Of a stretch of DNA of 64,000 nucleotides, positions 6,618-16,808 are shown piece after piece. Source of the DNA: Desulfobacteraceae bacterium Eth-SRB1 (lineage in GTDB: Bacteria > Desulfobacterota > Desulfobacteria > Desulfobacterales > ETH-SRB1); assembly GCA_004193555.1 (NCBI GenBank), contig RPGP01000029.1:328976-392975 (forward strand), read 5' to 3'. The position numbers were made by a program, and so were the translations under genes. Under the pieces are notes generated by a model. It saw nothing but the letters and a program-made list of their open reading frames with translations, had not been told where the DNA came from and did not search any database. How positions within the stretch are numbered: the first letter of the stretch is position 1; each line of letters opens with the position of its first letter.

Positions 6618-8606
6618 CTAAAAAAGCGCTATCCTTTTCAGCTCCTTTATCTGATCACGAAGCTCCCCTGCCCTTTCAAATGCAAGCTCTTTTGCCGCCT
6701 GCTTCATTTCTCTTTCAAGAGATTTAATAATATCATCGATATTGTCTAAGGATTCGTATGCGGCAATAGCTTCCGCAACCTTATCTGTAGCAATATCATC
6801 AAGAGTATATAATGAGCCAAAGACGGATGAAATATTTTTCTTGATGGTGGTTGGTGTAATATTGTTCTTCTTGTTATAAGCTTTCTGAATTTTTCTTCGA
6901 CGGTTTGTTTCATCTATTGCCTGTTTCATCGACTTTGTTATATTGTCGGCATACATTATTACCGTTCCATGAATATTTCTGGAAGCACGGCCGCATGTCT
7001 GAATAAGCGATCTTGCTGAACGGAGAAAACCTTCCTTGTCGGCATCAAGTATTGCAACAAGTGAAACCTCAGGAATGTCAAGCCCCTCGCGAAGAAGATT
7101 TATACCGATGAGGACATCAAATTTACCGGCTCTGAGATCATTTATTATATCCACCCTTTCCAGTGTGCTTACGTCTGCATGAAGATAGCGCGCCTTTATT
7201 CCCAGGTCAGAATAGTATTCCGTAAGGTCTTCGGCCATGCGCTTTGTTAAGGTGGTTACCAGGATTCTTTCATCCTTGTTGCAGCGCATTTGTATTTCAT
7301 CATAAAGGTCGTCAACCTGATTTTTTGCTTTTCTGACATCTATTTGAGGATCTATAAGCCCGGTGGGTCTTACTATTTGTTCCGCAATAGCGTCTTTTCC
7401 TCTGTCCAACTCGTATTCAGCAGGCGTCGCGGACAGGTAGAGAACCTGCGATACCTTTGATTCGAACTCTTCGAATTTAAGGGGCCGGTTATCAAGAGCC
7501 GACGGCAGCCTGAAACCATATTCTACAAGGGTTGTCTTGCGGGACCTGTCTCCCTTGTACATGGCGCGAATCTGGGGCACGGCAATATGGCTTTCGTCAA
7601 TACATACAAGGAAATCATCCGAAAAATAATCAAAAAGGGTCGGCGGCGGTTCACCTGGGGCTCTTCCGGTTAAATGGCGCGAATAGTTCTCAATACCGTT
7701 GCAGTAGCCAAGCTCCATCATCATCTCAAGATCAAAATTTGTTCTCTCTTCGATCCGCTGGGCTTCTATCAACTTATTTTCGTTTCTGAAATAATCAACC
7801 CTCTCCTTAAGTTCACTTATAATGGCCTTAATTGCCCTTTTCAGTGTCTTCTGTTGAGTAACAAAATGGCTGGCAGGATATATGGCAGCGTTTTGCAAAC
7901 GCTTAATCACACTGCCTCTCAGCGGATCAATCTCCGCAATTCCTTCAACCTGATCTCCAAGAAAATCTATTCGAACTGCATTATCATCTTCATATGCCGG
8001 AAATATTTCAACCCTGTCCCCCCTTACTCTGAAAACTCCCCTGTGAAAATCGACATCATTTCGTTCGTAATGCATGCAAACAAGGTCTGAAAGAAGTTTG
8101 CTTCGATCAAGCTCCATATTGTTTTCAACATAAACATGCATGGAACGATAGTCTTCAGGAGCGCCAAGCCCGAAAATACATGATACACTTGCCACCACGA
8201 TAACATCTCTGCGGGTAAGCACAGATCTTGTCGCAGAATGGCGCAACTTGTCTATCATTTCGTTTATTGAGGAATCTTTCTGAATGTAGGTGTCGCTGGA
8301 AGGAATATATGCTTCCGGCTGGTAATAATCGTAGTAGCTGACAAAATATTCAACGGCATTTTCAGGAAACAGTTGCTTAAATTCGCTATAAAGCTGGGCT
8401 GCAAGTGTTTTATTGGGAGCTAAAACAAGGGTCGGTTTTTCAATCCTTTTAATAATATTGGCCACAGTAAATGTTTTGCCTGATCCTGTGACTCCGAGAA
8501 GGACGTGGTGTTTGCTGCCTGACAAAATACTGTCGGTTAATAATCTTATAGCGTTTGGTTGATCGCCTTTTGGAGTGAAATCTGAGACAAGCTTAAAGGA
8601 TGGCAT
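6618..8606 (-). CDS. uvrB: UvrABC excinuclease subunit B
   Basis: A 662-aa protein of normal UvrB length. It is the damage-verifying helicase-like subunit of nucleotide excision repair, loaded by UvrA and recruiting UvrC. Visible motifs are Walker A ([10 protein letters not shown], residues about 39-48), the beta-hairpin region ([15 protein letters not shown]), the DESH box (DESHIAVPQ), motif VI (QTCGRASRN) and a C-terminal UVR domain that binds UvrC (last ~40 residues, [20 protein letters not shown]). No neighbouring uvr gene is present, so it is probably transcribed alone. Confidence 0.98.
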   Translation of the reverse strand: MPSFKLVSDFTPKGDQPNAIRLLTDSILSGSKHHVLLGVTGSGKTFTVANIIKRIEKPTLVLAPNKTLAAQLYSEFKQLFPENAVEYFVSYYDYYQPEAYIPSSDTYIQKDSSINEMIDKLRHSATRSVLTRRDVIVVASVSCIFGLGAPEDYRSMHVYVENNMELDRSKLLSDLVCMHYERNDVDFHRGVFRVRGDRVEIFPAYEDDNAVRIDFLGDQVEGIAEIDPLRGSVIKRLQNAAIYPASHFVTQQKTLKRAIKAIISELKERVDYFRNENKLIEAQRIEERTNFDLEMMMELGYCNGIENYSRHLTGRAPGEPPPTLFDYFSDDFLVCIDESHIAVPQIRAMYKGDRSRKTTLVEYGFRLPSALDNRPLKFEEFESKVSQVLYLSATPAEYELDRGKDAIAEQIVRPTGLIDPQIDVRKAKNQVDDLYDEIQMRCNKDERILVTTLTKRMAEDLTEYYSDLGIKARYLHADVSTLERVDIINDLRAGKFDVLIGINLLREGLDIPEVSLVAILDADKEGFLRSARSLIQTCGRASRNIHGTVIMYADNITKSMKQAIDETNRRRKIQKAYNKKNNITPTTIKKNISSVFGSLYTLDDIATDKVAEAIAAYESLDNIDDIIKSLEREMKQAAKELAFERAGELRDQIKELKRIALF

Positions 8607-8615
8607 AATACAAAA

Positions 8616-8857
8616 TGTGTTAGACGTTAAGTGTTAGGAATCTGAATAACGAATATCGAACAAGGAATTTCGAATGATGAAGTGGTTACTTCGATATTCT
8701 GCGGTTTTCTGTTTCTATTTATTTCACCACGAAGATCACGAAGGAAGCGAAGATAAAAAAATATTACAAGGGGCAAGCTCCTGTGGCTTTGATTATCAAT
8801 TAGCACGCCGAAGGCGTACCTTAACTTTAGGCACTTTAGTTCACTTTAGGCACTTAC
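8616..8857. repeat. Mixed intergenic repeat arms (B, D and A words)
   Basis: The 255-bp gap upstream of uvrB holds a B-type word (GTTAGACGTTAAGTGTTAGG, 8619-8638), D-type words (AATATCGAACAAGGAATTTC, around 8650) and, at 8821-8857, an A-type arm (CTTTAGGCACTTTAG). The A arm abuts the 3' end of cysS. No gene is visible. Confidence 0.6.
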
Positions 8858-8861
8858 AACT

Positions 8862-10301
8862 TCAATTCTTCACCTTCCAAACAGTGCCCTCAGACCTGTC
8901 TTCAATAATTATATTCATCTCTGCAAGCTCTTTTCTGATCTGATCCGCCTTTGACCAGTCTTTTGCCTTTCTTGCATCTGCCCGGTCTTTAATCATTTTT
9001 TCAATAATTTCAGGATCGATCGATTTTTCCTCAAGCCCCAGAGATTTTTTTCCGGCAAAATAGGCCTCGGGCGATTTTGTGATTATGCCAAGGATGCCGG
9101 TCATTTTATAAATATCCGCTCTATATGACAGCACGGTTTTTATTGCATCTTCAGACAGGCTTTTATTATCATCCAGCAACCGGTTGGCATTTTTGACAGC
9201 ATCATAAAGAATGCCTATGCCAAGGGCGGTATTAAAATCATCATCCATGGCCAGGCAAAATTGTTCCCAGAATGTATTTTGCAAAATATTATCATTATCT
9301 GATCTATCCCCCACCTGTTTTTCCACACGATCAAGCAGCGAATAGATCCTGTCCAGCCCTGAGCTTACCTCATACAGCGCCTGGTCTGTGAAATCTATTG
9401 GACTCCGATAATGACTTGAAAGAAGAAAAAGGCGGACAGCTTCGGGATTATATTTTTTTATTATATCCTTTATCATTAAGAAATTGCCAAGAGATTTTGA
9501 CATCTTTTCTTTATTAATATTTACAAATCCGTTGTGAATCCAGTAGTTCACAAAGGGCTTTTCAAATGCTCCTTCAGACTGGGCGATTTCATTTTCATGA
9601 TGCGGGAATATAAGATCTTTTCCTCCGCCATGTATATCAAAGGTTTCTCCTAAATATTCAATGCTCATGGCTGAACATTCAATGTGCCATCCCGGCCTTC
9701 CCTTGCCCCACGGGCTGTCCCAGGCCGGTTCTCCCGGCTTTGACGATTTCCATAAAGCAAAATCAAAAGGATTATGTTTCCTTTTATCGATTTCAACCCT
9801 GGCGCCGGCCTCCATATCTTTCAGTTTCCGACCGGAAAGTTTTCCATAGCCCTTAAACGATTCGACGGCATAATAAACATCATTGTCTATCCGGTACGCA
9901 ATTCCCTTTTCGATCAATCTCTTGATAACTTTTATTATCTGGTCAATATGATCTGTTGCCCTGGGTTCGATTGTAGCCCTTTCAACATTCAGGGCATCCA
10001 TATCCTCATAGAATTCTTTTATATATTTATCGGCAAGCACACGGGTGTCCATGCCCAGTTCATTAGCTCTGTTTATTATTTTATCATCAATGTCGGTAAA
10101 ATTTCTTACATGGGTCACATCATAGCCTTTTGCTTTTAAATACCGGACTATGACATCAAATGTAATAATCGACCTTGCATGTCCTATATGACAGGAATCA
10201 TAAACAGTAGGCCCGCACACATACATGCCTACCCTGCCCTGTTTTACAGGTTTGAAAATTTCTTTTTTCCTGTTTAATGTATTATATATTCTAAGAGTCA
10301 T
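8862..10301 (-). CDS. cysS: Cysteinyl-tRNA synthetase
   Basis: A 479-aa class I aminoacyl-tRNA synthetase that charges tRNA-Cys. The first zinc cysteine is in CGPTVYDSCHIGHARS, which also carries the HIGH motif, and KMSKSLGNF is the KMSKS loop. Other zinc ligands lie in the GWHIECSAMS and HHENEIAQSE segments. The C-terminal DALR-like domain is present. The length matches the family. It ends just before an A-type repeat arm, and its start is followed upstream by an A-type palindrome separating it from ispF. Confidence 0.98.
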   Translation of the reverse strand: MTLRIYNTLNRKKEIFKPVKQGRVGMYVCGPTVYDSCHIGHARSIITFDVIVRYLKAKGYDVTHVRNFTDIDDKIINRANELGMDTRVLADKYIKEFYEDMDALNVERATIEPRATDHIDQIIKVIKRLIEKGIAYRIDNDVYYAVESFKGYGKLSGRKLKDMEAGARVEIDKRKHNPFDFALWKSSKPGEPAWDSPWGKGRPGWHIECSAMSIEYLGETFDIHGGGKDLIFPHHENEIAQSEGAFEKPFVNYWIHNGFVNINKEKMSKSLGNFLMIKDIIKKYNPEAVRLFLLSSHYRSPIDFTDQALYEVSSGLDRIYSLLDRVEKQVGDRSDNDNILQNTFWEQFCLAMDDDFNTALGIGILYDAVKNANRLLDDNKSLSEDAIKTVLSYRADIYKMTGILGIITKSPEAYFAGKKSLGLEEKSIDPEIIEKMIKDRADARKAKDWSKADQIRKELAEMNIIIEDRSEGTVWKVKN

Positions 10302-10309
10302 GGTTTTTT

Positions 10310-10491
10310 AAAGTGCCTAAAGTATATTAAAGTGAGCTAAAGTGCCTAAAGTTAAGGAATGCGCCTCCGATTTTATATAAATTGAGGAGCGAAGCGACAT
10401 CATCATTCAAAATTCGATGTTGGACGTTCGATGTTCGACGTTCATCTTTTTCTCTTCTCATCCTCTCACTTTAGCTCACTTTAGGCACTTT
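10310..10491. repeat. A-type composite palindrome between ispF and cysS
   Basis: The left arm (10310-10352) repeats AAAGTGCCTAAAG and AAAGTGAGCTAAAG words. The right arm (10465-10491) is the inverted form (CTTTAGCTCACTTTAGGC). The centre holds a GAATGCGCC word, TTTTATATAA, GGAGCGAAGCGA and D-type words (GATGTTGGACGTTCGATG). The right arm overlaps the end of ispF and supplies its stop codon (GAA AGT GCC TAA). Confidence 0.85.
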
Positions 10492-10957
10492 CCCTGAGCA
10501 GCGCAATGCACATTGCTCCTATTCCTTCTCCTTTTCCGATCATTCCAAGCCCTTCAGAGGTAGTTGCTTTGACATTGACTCTATTCGGCTCAATTTGAAT
10601 CGCTTCTGCAATATTTTTCTGCATTGCCTCTCTATACGGAAAAAGCCTCGGGGCTTCGGCAAAAATTGTTGAATCAATATTAATTATTGTAAAACCTTTT
10701 TCTCTGACCATTTTATTGGTTCTGTCAAGAAGCTTTATACTCTCCATATCTTTGAATTCATTGTCTGTGTCCGAAAAATATAAACCTATATCACCCAAAG
10801 CGGCAGCGCCTAAAAGCGCATCACAAACGGCATGAAGCAGTACATCCGCATCCGAATGCCCTAAAAGACCCTTTTCAAAGGGAATTGTTACACCGCCAAG
10901 AACAAGTTTTCTCCCGAAAACCAGACGATGAATATCATATCCTATGCCAGTACGCAT
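10481..10957 (-). CDS. ispF: 2-C-methyl-D-erythritol 2,4-cyclodiphosphate synthase
   Basis: A 158-aa protein that converts CDP-ME-2-phosphate to MEcPP in the non-mevalonate isoprenoid pathway, with a divalent metal at the trimer interface. Metal and substrate motifs are visible: GYDIHR (Asp and His ligands), the HSDADVLLHAVCDALLGAA block, and the C-terminal KATTSEGLGMIGKGEGI motif. The ATG at 10957 gives the family's usual MRTGIGYDIHR beginning. A frame opening further upstream reads through repeat DNA. No ispD is adjacent. The last codons E-S-A-stop come from an A-type repeat arm. The 229-bp gap upstream holds only D- and H-type repeat words. Confidence 0.95.
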   Translation of the reverse strand: MRTGIGYDIHRLVFGRKLVLGGVTIPFEKGLLGHSDADVLLHAVCDALLGAAALGDIGLYFSDTDNEFKDMESIKLLDRTNKMVREKGFTIINIDSTIFAEAPRLFPYREAMQKNIAEAIQIEPNRVNVKATTSEGLGMIGKGEGIGAMCIALLRESA

Positions 10958-11186
10958 TGTTCTTTCCATATTTAAAAAACAATCACGAAAACACAAAATG
11001 AGGAAAACACGAAACAGAAAAGATTTAAGTTGCCTGATTCCCATGCTTCAGCATAAGAACCAATATCGTATGTTGGACGTTCATCTTTTTCTTATTTTTC
11101 TCTGTGCGCTCTGTGATAAATTGTACTTTTTACAAAGCCATCCAATTTCTATTTTCTAATTTCAACGTTCCATGAACGCTTATTAT

Positions 11187-13493
11187 TTACTTTATGCAGA
11201 CCTTCCTTACCTGAAGCAGATCGCAGTGCCCTGAAAAAATCTTTTCTATTCCATCCTGTTTAAGTGTAGTCATGCCGTCTTTTATAGCCTGATTACGCAA
11301 TTCTTCCATTTTCGCGTTGCTCTGGATCAACAGCTTTTGCTCATCAGTTCCCATTAACAATTCATGTATGCCCATCCGGCCCCGATATCCGGTATCGTTG
11401 CATGCCTCGCAGCCGGCAGGCTTATTCAGAGTCAGATCATCCGTATATGGAATTTTAACGTTCTTTTCAAAATCTTCATGACCATATTCCCGGACAAGTT
11501 CATCATATTCCTTTTGTGACGGATGGTATTTTTTCTTGCAGTCCTTGCAAAGCGTGCGAATCAAACGCTGGGCAAGAATGCACAAAATAGCATCCGCAAA
11601 GTTAAAAGGATCCATCCCCATGTCAAGGAGTCTGGTAATACTCTCAGGGGCGCTGTTTGTATGCAGGGTTGAAAACACAAGGTGCCCTGTCAATGAAGCT
11701 TCGATACCGATTGACGTTGTTTCCTTGTCACGCATTTCACCAACCATAATAACATCCGGGTCCGCCCTTAAAAATGCGCGCATTGCAGCGGCAAAATCAA
11801 ATCCGATCTTTGGTTTTACCTGAACCTGTCTCAAGCCGGCCTGAGTAATTTCAACAGGATCTTCGGCAGTCCAGATCTTGGTTTCAATTTTATTGATATA
11901 GCTAAGAGCTGAATGCAGTGTAGTGGTTTTACCTGAACCCGTGGGACCGCAAACAAAAACAATACCATACGGTTTTGTTATTACACTTACAAAATTTTCA
12001 TAATTTTGTTTCGAAAAACCCATTTTATCAAGCGGAATCGGCTCGCCTGCCGCAAGAATACGCATTACTATATCTTCCAGTCCACCCTGGGTTGGAACAG
12101 TCGCCACCCTGAGTTCTATGTCTAATCCGCCATATTTTTTGAATTTGATCTTCCCGTCCTGGGGCTTGCGGCGTTCCGCTATATCAAGATCCGACATAAT
12201 TTTTATACGCGACACTACCGCATTCTTATAGCTGTATGGAATGGTTTGATATAAAGAACAGGAGCCGTCAACCCTCACACGCACCCGTGTGTTTTGCTTT
12301 CCGGGATAGGGCTCTATATGAATATCTGAAGCCCCGCGATTATACGCATCAATAATAACCTTATTTACCAGTTGAACGACAGCGCTGTTTTCCTCTGAAA
12401 CAGCAGCCTCGGCCTCATCTATCTCCTCGGCCTCATCCTGAAGCTGTTGAAGAATATCGTCCATATTGGCCATCTCTTTTTCATCCTGTGTAAACAGCTT
12501 GATAAAACTTAGTATATCCTCCTTGAATGCAACGCAAAACCGGATCTGTTTTCCTGAAAAAAGAGCCTTTATTTCGTCTATCTTCTGAAGATCATACGGG
12601 TTGTTAATAGCAATTATTATTTTGCCGTCCTCGATACGTAAAGGTACCCAGCAGTTATTCCGCATAAAAGGAACCTTCAGGCCGATCAAGAGTTCTCCAG
12701 GGATAGCCGTTTTTGAATTATACTCTACGAACGGAGCATTATAATATTTGCTGTAGGATTTACCGACCTCTTTTTTTGTGATCTTAAGATCCTTTATAAA
12801 AACATTTTCTACAGGCTCTCTTCTTTGCCTCGCATCAGATATGGCTTTGTCCAGCTCTTTTTGGGTGAGAATATGATTTTCAATAAGATAGCTGAATTTA
12901 TTGGTCCTCGCTCTTGCCATCCGTTTCTGGTTATATAAGGCAATACCCAGTATTTTAGCTAATTCAGTTACAGACTCCTCATCCATTTTTGTAAATGAGC
13001 TGCCGGCTACCCTGTTTATCAGTTGAACCGCTCCAAGCAGATACTTCTTGAAAATTATCGGAACTACAAGGACCTGGGTTGTTTTAAAACCTGTTTTTTG
13101 ATCCCAGCTTTTATCAAATTTCAATGCAGAATCTATTGAAGCAAGCTCTTTATCATCATAAACATTTTTTATATTTATAAGCTTTTGTTTGAATGCAGAA
13201 TATCCGGATATACTGGTTAAAGAAACAGGAACCCGGATTTCTGCTACTTCGTCGCCGGACTTGAATCGTGACACCAGCTCCCTTTTTTTGCCATCCACAA
13301 CATACACTGTAATTCTTTCCGCCTCAAAAAGATCTGTAATTTCGTCTTTCAGATCGATTAAGATCTCGTCAATATTGGATGCAGCATATATCTTGTTGCA
13401 AATATCCTGGAGTTTTTTTCTGTATTCCACCTCCGATTCGAGGCTCTGGTCTTTTGCAGGCATGATGTTCGATGTTGCAAATTTACTTAACAT
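11187..13493 (-). CDS. GAF-domain-fused GspE/PilB-type secretion ATPase
   Basis: A 768-aa protein. Residues about 25-190 form a GAF domain (YRKKLQDICNKIYAASNIDE to TELAKILGIAL). Then comes a MshEN-type N-domain (about 200-340) and the T2SS/T4P assembly ATPase domain: Walker A GPTGSGKTTT, Asp box and Walker B (DPDVIMVGEMRD), a His box (GHLVFSTLHTN), and a zinc tetracysteine (CKDC ... CEAC). Such ATPases power type IV pilus or type II secretion assembly at the inner membrane. The N-terminal GAF sensor suggests ligand or second-messenger control. No other pilus or secretion genes are nearby, so the system it serves is unknown. The start has GGAG seven bases upstream; codons 5-10 overlap a D-type repeat word (AACATCGAACATC). 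Confidence 0.9.
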   Translation of the reverse strand: MLSKFATSNIMPAKDQSLESEVEYRKKLQDICNKIYAASNIDEILIDLKDEITDLFEAERITVYVVDGKKRELVSRFKSGDEVAEIRVPVSLTSISGYSAFKQKLINIKNVYDDKELASIDSALKFDKSWDQKTGFKTTQVLVVPIIFKKYLLGAVQLINRVAGSSFTKMDEESVTELAKILGIALYNQKRMARARTNKFSYLIENHILTQKELDKAISDARQRREPVENVFIKDLKITKKEVGKSYSKYYNAPFVEYNSKTAIPGELLIGLKVPFMRNNCWVPLRIEDGKIIIAINNPYDLQKIDEIKALFSGKQIRFCVAFKEDILSFIKLFTQDEKEMANMDDILQQLQDEAEEIDEAEAAVSEENSAVVQLVNKVIIDAYNRGASDIHIEPYPGKQNTRVRVRVDGSCSLYQTIPYSYKNAVVSRIKIMSDLDIAERRKPQDGKIKFKKYGGLDIELRVATVPTQGGLEDIVMRILAAGEPIPLDKMGFSKQNYENFVSVITKPYGIVFVCGPTGSGKTTTLHSALSYINKIETKIWTAEDPVEITQAGLRQVQVKPKIGFDFAAAMRAFLRADPDVIMVGEMRDKETTSIGIEASLTGHLVFSTLHTNSAPESITRLLDMGMDPFNFADAILCILAQRLIRTLCKDCKKKYHPSQKEYDELVREYGHEDFEKNVKIPYTDDLTLNKPAGCEACNDTGYRGRMGIHELLMGTDEQKLLIQSNAKMEELRNQAIKDGMTTLKQDGIEKIFSGHCDLLQVRKVCIK

Positions 13494-13538
13494 AGTTAAC
13501 TCCGGCTTGTTTTAATATTTACAGGTAACGCAGTGAAA

Positions 13539-13775
13539 TTATTTGTCTGGAAGTCTATAGTTATCATAAATCTTTTTTGTTCCCCCGCCTATAAGCAAAA
13601 CACCTAAAAAATAGAAACAAAATCGTATAAAAAACATTATTGATGAAAATTGTTCTATCTGTTCGATCCTGGGCATAACCTGGGGTATCCTGAAAAACAC
13701 ACCTATTCCAGCGAGAACAAGTGCTATACCCCAAACAATCTGGACAACTGTCTTATTTTTTGTCATATAATCCAT
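13539..13775 (-). CDS. Small two-helix membrane protein
   Basis: A 78-aa protein with two predicted transmembrane segments (VVQIVWGIALVLAGIGVFF and MFFIRFCFYFLGVLLIGGG) and short charged tails. The ATG at 13775 has an AAGAG ribosome site. It lies 45 bp upstream of the GAF-GspE ATPase gene on the same strand and is probably co-transcribed with it, which hints at a membrane partner of that system. I do not recognise a named family. Confidence 0.7.
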   Translation of the reverse strand: MDYMTKNKTVVQIVWGIALVLAGIGVFFRIPQVMPRIEQIEQFSSIMFFIRFCFYFLGVLLIGGGTKKIYDNYRLPDK

Positions 13776-13917
13776 CAACTCTTTTAAAACTAATTATAAA
13801 AATATAACCCAATTTGTGTGATTGTGTCAAATGATTAACTCGGGTTTTCGTTTTTGTCTTTTGCAGTCTTTGCGGCTTCACGCGGCGCAAGCGCCTGCGC
13901 TGCACGTGCGTGAGAAA

Positions 13918-15180
13918 TTAACAATGATTCTGAAAGGAATGTTTCTCCTTAAGCCTTATGGATACAGGAACCCCTATATTTTCATGGAGCTTATCCTCCA
14001 CGGTTTTCATCAACTTTTCAAGGGCTTTGATTTCATCAGAAAAAAGAGTATCATCTACTGTAATCCATACTTCAAGGCAACTTGTTTCGCCTTGCTGACT
14101 TTTGAAAAAACAATATCGGCCTGGAACAAATCCCAGTGCATCTTCAATATGTAGAAGAATCAGCTTCTGATGCACCTTAACACCATTGATTAGAAGCATA
14201 TCGTCGGTTCTTTCCTCAAACCATTCGATCCTTTTAAACGGACAACCGCAACTACAGGTGTCCTGGATAAAACGGGCTCTGTCACCGGTTTTAAACCGTA
14301 TCAGCGGGAAAGCGCGTGTAGTCAAAGCAGTAAGAATCAGTTCTCCGGTTTCACCCTCCGGAAGTAATTCTCCGGTTTCAATATCAACTATTTCAGGGAT
14401 AAAATTGTCCTCATTTACATGCAGACCTTTATGATTTTCACATTCAAATGCTATGGCGGGACCGGGGACTTCGCTTAATCCATAATGAAGCCATGTGGTT
14501 GCATGAAGCTGTTCTTCCAATAAATTTCTTGGCTCCAGGCCAGCCGGCTCTCCGACAAGAATAAGTGTCTTTAAATTCAGATCTGCCGGATTTAAATCTG
14601 TCCCTGATCCAATATGCCCGGCTAACTGAGAAGCGGAAGCAGGGGTTGTAATAAGAACCGATGTTTTATAATCTTTCAGTACTTTTAACTGTTTTTCAAT
14701 GGAAAGATGTGTGTTTGGAATAACGCTGGCTTCTATGCTTTCAGCCCCATCCTTATAATCCCTGCCCCAGTTGGCAAGACCTGGGTCAAGATTAATCTGC
14801 AAAATATCGTGAGCAGTAATTTTTGAAGCGGTTAATGCCGTGGATACCATTTCCTGCCAGACTAAAAGGTCATGCCTGGTATAGCCGCTGACTGTTGGGT
14901 TTAATGTGGTTCCGGAAGCCGTATGAATTCTTACAATATCTCTTAAAGGAACGGCGAACAGACCATAGGGATAATATTCGCCAAGATGTTTTCTTTCCAT
15001 AAAAGGAAGATTTGAAAGATCTTTTATGCTTTCAATCTGAAACCGCTCTATATCTATTGCCTCCCCTTTTCTGTTTTTACGATTTTGATGAAAAGGAACA
15101 TTCCTGTATGCACGATTTAATGTGCTCTGCAAACGTTCCAGTTGAATTTGCGTTCTTTCTTCCGGAGACAAATTATGCAT
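13918..15180 (-). CDS. Phenylacetate-CoA ligase-like AMP-forming enzyme (copy 1)
   Basis: A 420-aa member of the PaaK branch of the ANL adenylating family, which activates aryl or other carboxylates to CoA thioesters with ATP. The P-loop reads HTASGTTLNPTV rather than the usual SSGTTGxPT. The later motifs GLSEVPGPAIAFEC, TGELILTAL and RTDDMLLINGVKV are conserved, and a CSCGCPF cysteine cluster matches the zinc-site region of PaaK proteins. It is shorter at the C-terminus than copy 2. Its start abuts the livF stop directly, so it is the last gene of the liv operon. That places substrate uptake and CoA activation together; the substrate is unknown. Confidence 0.85.
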   Translation of the reverse strand: MHNLSPEERTQIQLERLQSTLNRAYRNVPFHQNRKNRKGEAIDIERFQIESIKDLSNLPFMERKHLGEYYPYGLFAVPLRDIVRIHTASGTTLNPTVSGYTRHDLLVWQEMVSTALTASKITAHDILQINLDPGLANWGRDYKDGAESIEASVIPNTHLSIEKQLKVLKDYKTSVLITTPASASQLAGHIGSGTDLNPADLNLKTLILVGEPAGLEPRNLLEEQLHATTWLHYGLSEVPGPAIAFECENHKGLHVNEDNFIPEIVDIETGELLPEGETGELILTALTTRAFPLIRFKTGDRARFIQDTCSCGCPFKRIEWFEERTDDMLLINGVKVHQKLILLHIEDALGFVPGRYCFFKSQQGETSCLEVWITVDDTLFSDEIKALEKLMKTVEDKLHENIGVPVSIRLKEKHSFQNHC

Positions 15181-15924
15181 TTATGCCCTCCCTTCATAGA
15201 ATTCGGCATAATCTTTTCCTAAATATGCCCTTTTCACCTCAACATCTGCAAGAAGGTCTGATGATGCGCCCTGCAATACTATCTTGCCTGTTTCAAGAAC
15301 ATACCCTCGATCCGATATCTTCAGCGCAGCCCTTGCATTCTGCTCCACAAGAAGTATTGTAAGCCCTTTATTCCGCAGCATAACAAGGGTTTCCAATATT
15401 TTTTCTACCAAAAGAGGAGCCAGCCCCATGGATGGTTCGTCCAGCACTAACAAACGTGGCCGTGCCATCAATGCGCGTCCTATGGCAAGCATCTGCTGCT
15501 CTCCGCCTGACAGGGTCCCAGCCTGCTGATACGCCCTCTTTCTTAAAATTGGAAAAAGCTCCATAACCATTTCCAGATCTTTTTTTACGTATTTATGTAA
15601 TTTCTTGCGATATATGGTATATGCCCCAAGTTTCAGGTTGTCTAAAGTGGTGAGTGGAGCAAATACAAGCCGTCCCTCAGGAACCATGCTTATTCCTTTT
15701 TGTACAATAGCCGGCGGGTCTAATCCTTTAAGTGAGACATCCTCAAAAGTTATTTCTCCTTCCAGCCCGGGGATAAGACCGCATATAGCCTGCAAAAAAG
15801 TGCTTTTGCCTGATCCGTTTGCTCCGATAAGTGAGATAAGCTCCCCCTTTCTAACGGACATGCTTACGCCCTTTATCGCTACAATGCGACCATAATAGCA
15901 TTTCAGATTTTTAACAAGAAGCAT
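15181..15924 (-). CDS. livF: Branched-chain amino acid-type ABC transporter ATP-binding protein LivF
   Basis: A 247-aa cytoplasmic ATPase subunit. Walker A is GANGSGKST, the signature is LSGGEQQM, Walker B is RLLVLDEPS and the switch histidine region reads LLVEQNA. LivF-type subunits lack the longer insertion of LivG. It pairs with LivG to power the LivHM permease. In this operon the flanking PaaK and ACT genes make an aromatic or branched carboxylate or amino acid a reasonable substrate. A 95-bp gap with a short GC-rich repeat word separates it from livG. Confidence 0.93.
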   Translation of the reverse strand: MLLVKNLKCYYGRIVAIKGVSMSVRKGELISLIGANGSGKSTFLQAICGLIPGLEGEITFEDVSLKGLDPPAIVQKGISMVPEGRLVFAPLTTLDNLKLGAYTIYRKKLHKYVKKDLEMVMELFPILRKRAYQQAGTLSGGEQQMLAIGRALMARPRLLVLDEPSMGLAPLLVEKILETLVMLRNKGLTILLVEQNARAALKISDRGYVLETGKIVLQGASSDLLADVEVKRAYLGKDYAEFYEGRA

Positions 15925-16019
15925 AGCTTTAATTTTGAGTTTTTAATTTTGAATGCCCGACGTGCTCGCGCCCGTCGCGGGAGGAAGAAAAAACCGTTTT
16001 TAATTAAAAATTATTCGTT

Positions 16020-16808
16020 TCACTTCCCCAGATATGCGGTCATTACCGCTTCGTTGGACTGAATCTCCCTTGGTGTTCCAACAGCAAGTATTTCCCCCTG
16101 ATCAAGGACAACAATTTTGTCTGAAATCTCCATGGTAAGACTCATATCATGTTCAACAAGAATCATGGTTACTCCACGATTCAGTATCTTTTTCAACAAT
16201 TCCCCAAGCTGCCTTGTTTCAACGGCATTTAACCCGGCAGCAGGTTCATCCAATAAAAGAAGTTTTGGTTTTGAAGCTAAAGCCCGCGCAATTTCAAGTA
16301 AACGCTGCCATCCAAACGGCAAATCGCTGCTTTTTTTATCCGCATATTTATCCAACCCCACAAAAGCAAGAAGCTCCATAGCCTCCTCCTTTGCCTTCCT
16401 TTCCTCTTTAAGTATCCATGGCAGGCTTGAAATTGCGCCAAGAAAGCCGCATTTTGTTATGACATGCTGCCCAACCATCACATTTTCGATTACGGTCATA
16501 CTTTCAAAAAGTTCAACATTTTGAAAAGTCCTTGAGATGCCGCATGTTACAAGTTCATATATCTTTTTTTTATTAATGTCTGCCCGATCAAATATTATGC
16601 GTCCCCTGCCGGGAGAATAAACACCGGCAATCAGGTTGAAAAGGGTTGTTTTCCCAGCCCCATTTGGCCCTATCAGACCCACGATAAAACCTTTTTCAAC
16701 ATCAAAGGAGACATCAAGTAAAGCCTGTACACCGCCAAATGCCTTGTAAACAGATTCGATTTTTAATAGCGGAAATTTAGCTGTTGTCTTTTTTCTTTGA
16801 ACGTTCAT
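16020..16808 (-). CDS. livG: Branched-chain amino acid-type ABC transporter ATP-binding protein LivG
   Basis: A 262-aa ATPase subunit. It has Walker A GPNGAGKTT, a signature-like LPFGWQRLLEIARALA and Walker B KLLLLDEPAAGLN, with the usual LivG insertion between them. It starts inside the livM coding region (32-bp overlap), indicating tight coupling. It works with LivF to drive LivHM. The signature reads LPFGWQR, where LivG proteins more often have LPYGxQR or LSGGxxQ, a mild variant. Confidence 0.93.
   Translation of the reverse strand: MNVQRKKTTAKFPLLKIESVYKAFGGVQALLDVSFDVEKGFIVGLIGPNGAGKTTLFNLIAGVYSPGRGRIIFDRADINKKKIYELVTCGISRTFQNVELFESMTVIENVMVGQHVITKCGFLGAISSLPWILKEERKAKEEAMELLAFVGLDKYADKKSSDLPFGWQRLLEIARALASKPKLLLLDEPAAGLNAVETRQLGELLKKILNRGVTMILVEHDMSLTMEISDKIVVLDQGEILAVGTPREIQSNEAVMTAYLGK

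Noticed and set aside
8024-8206. 60-codon open frame inside uvrB on the same strand
   Set aside because: It is out of frame with a fully conserved UvrB sequence and has no features of its own.
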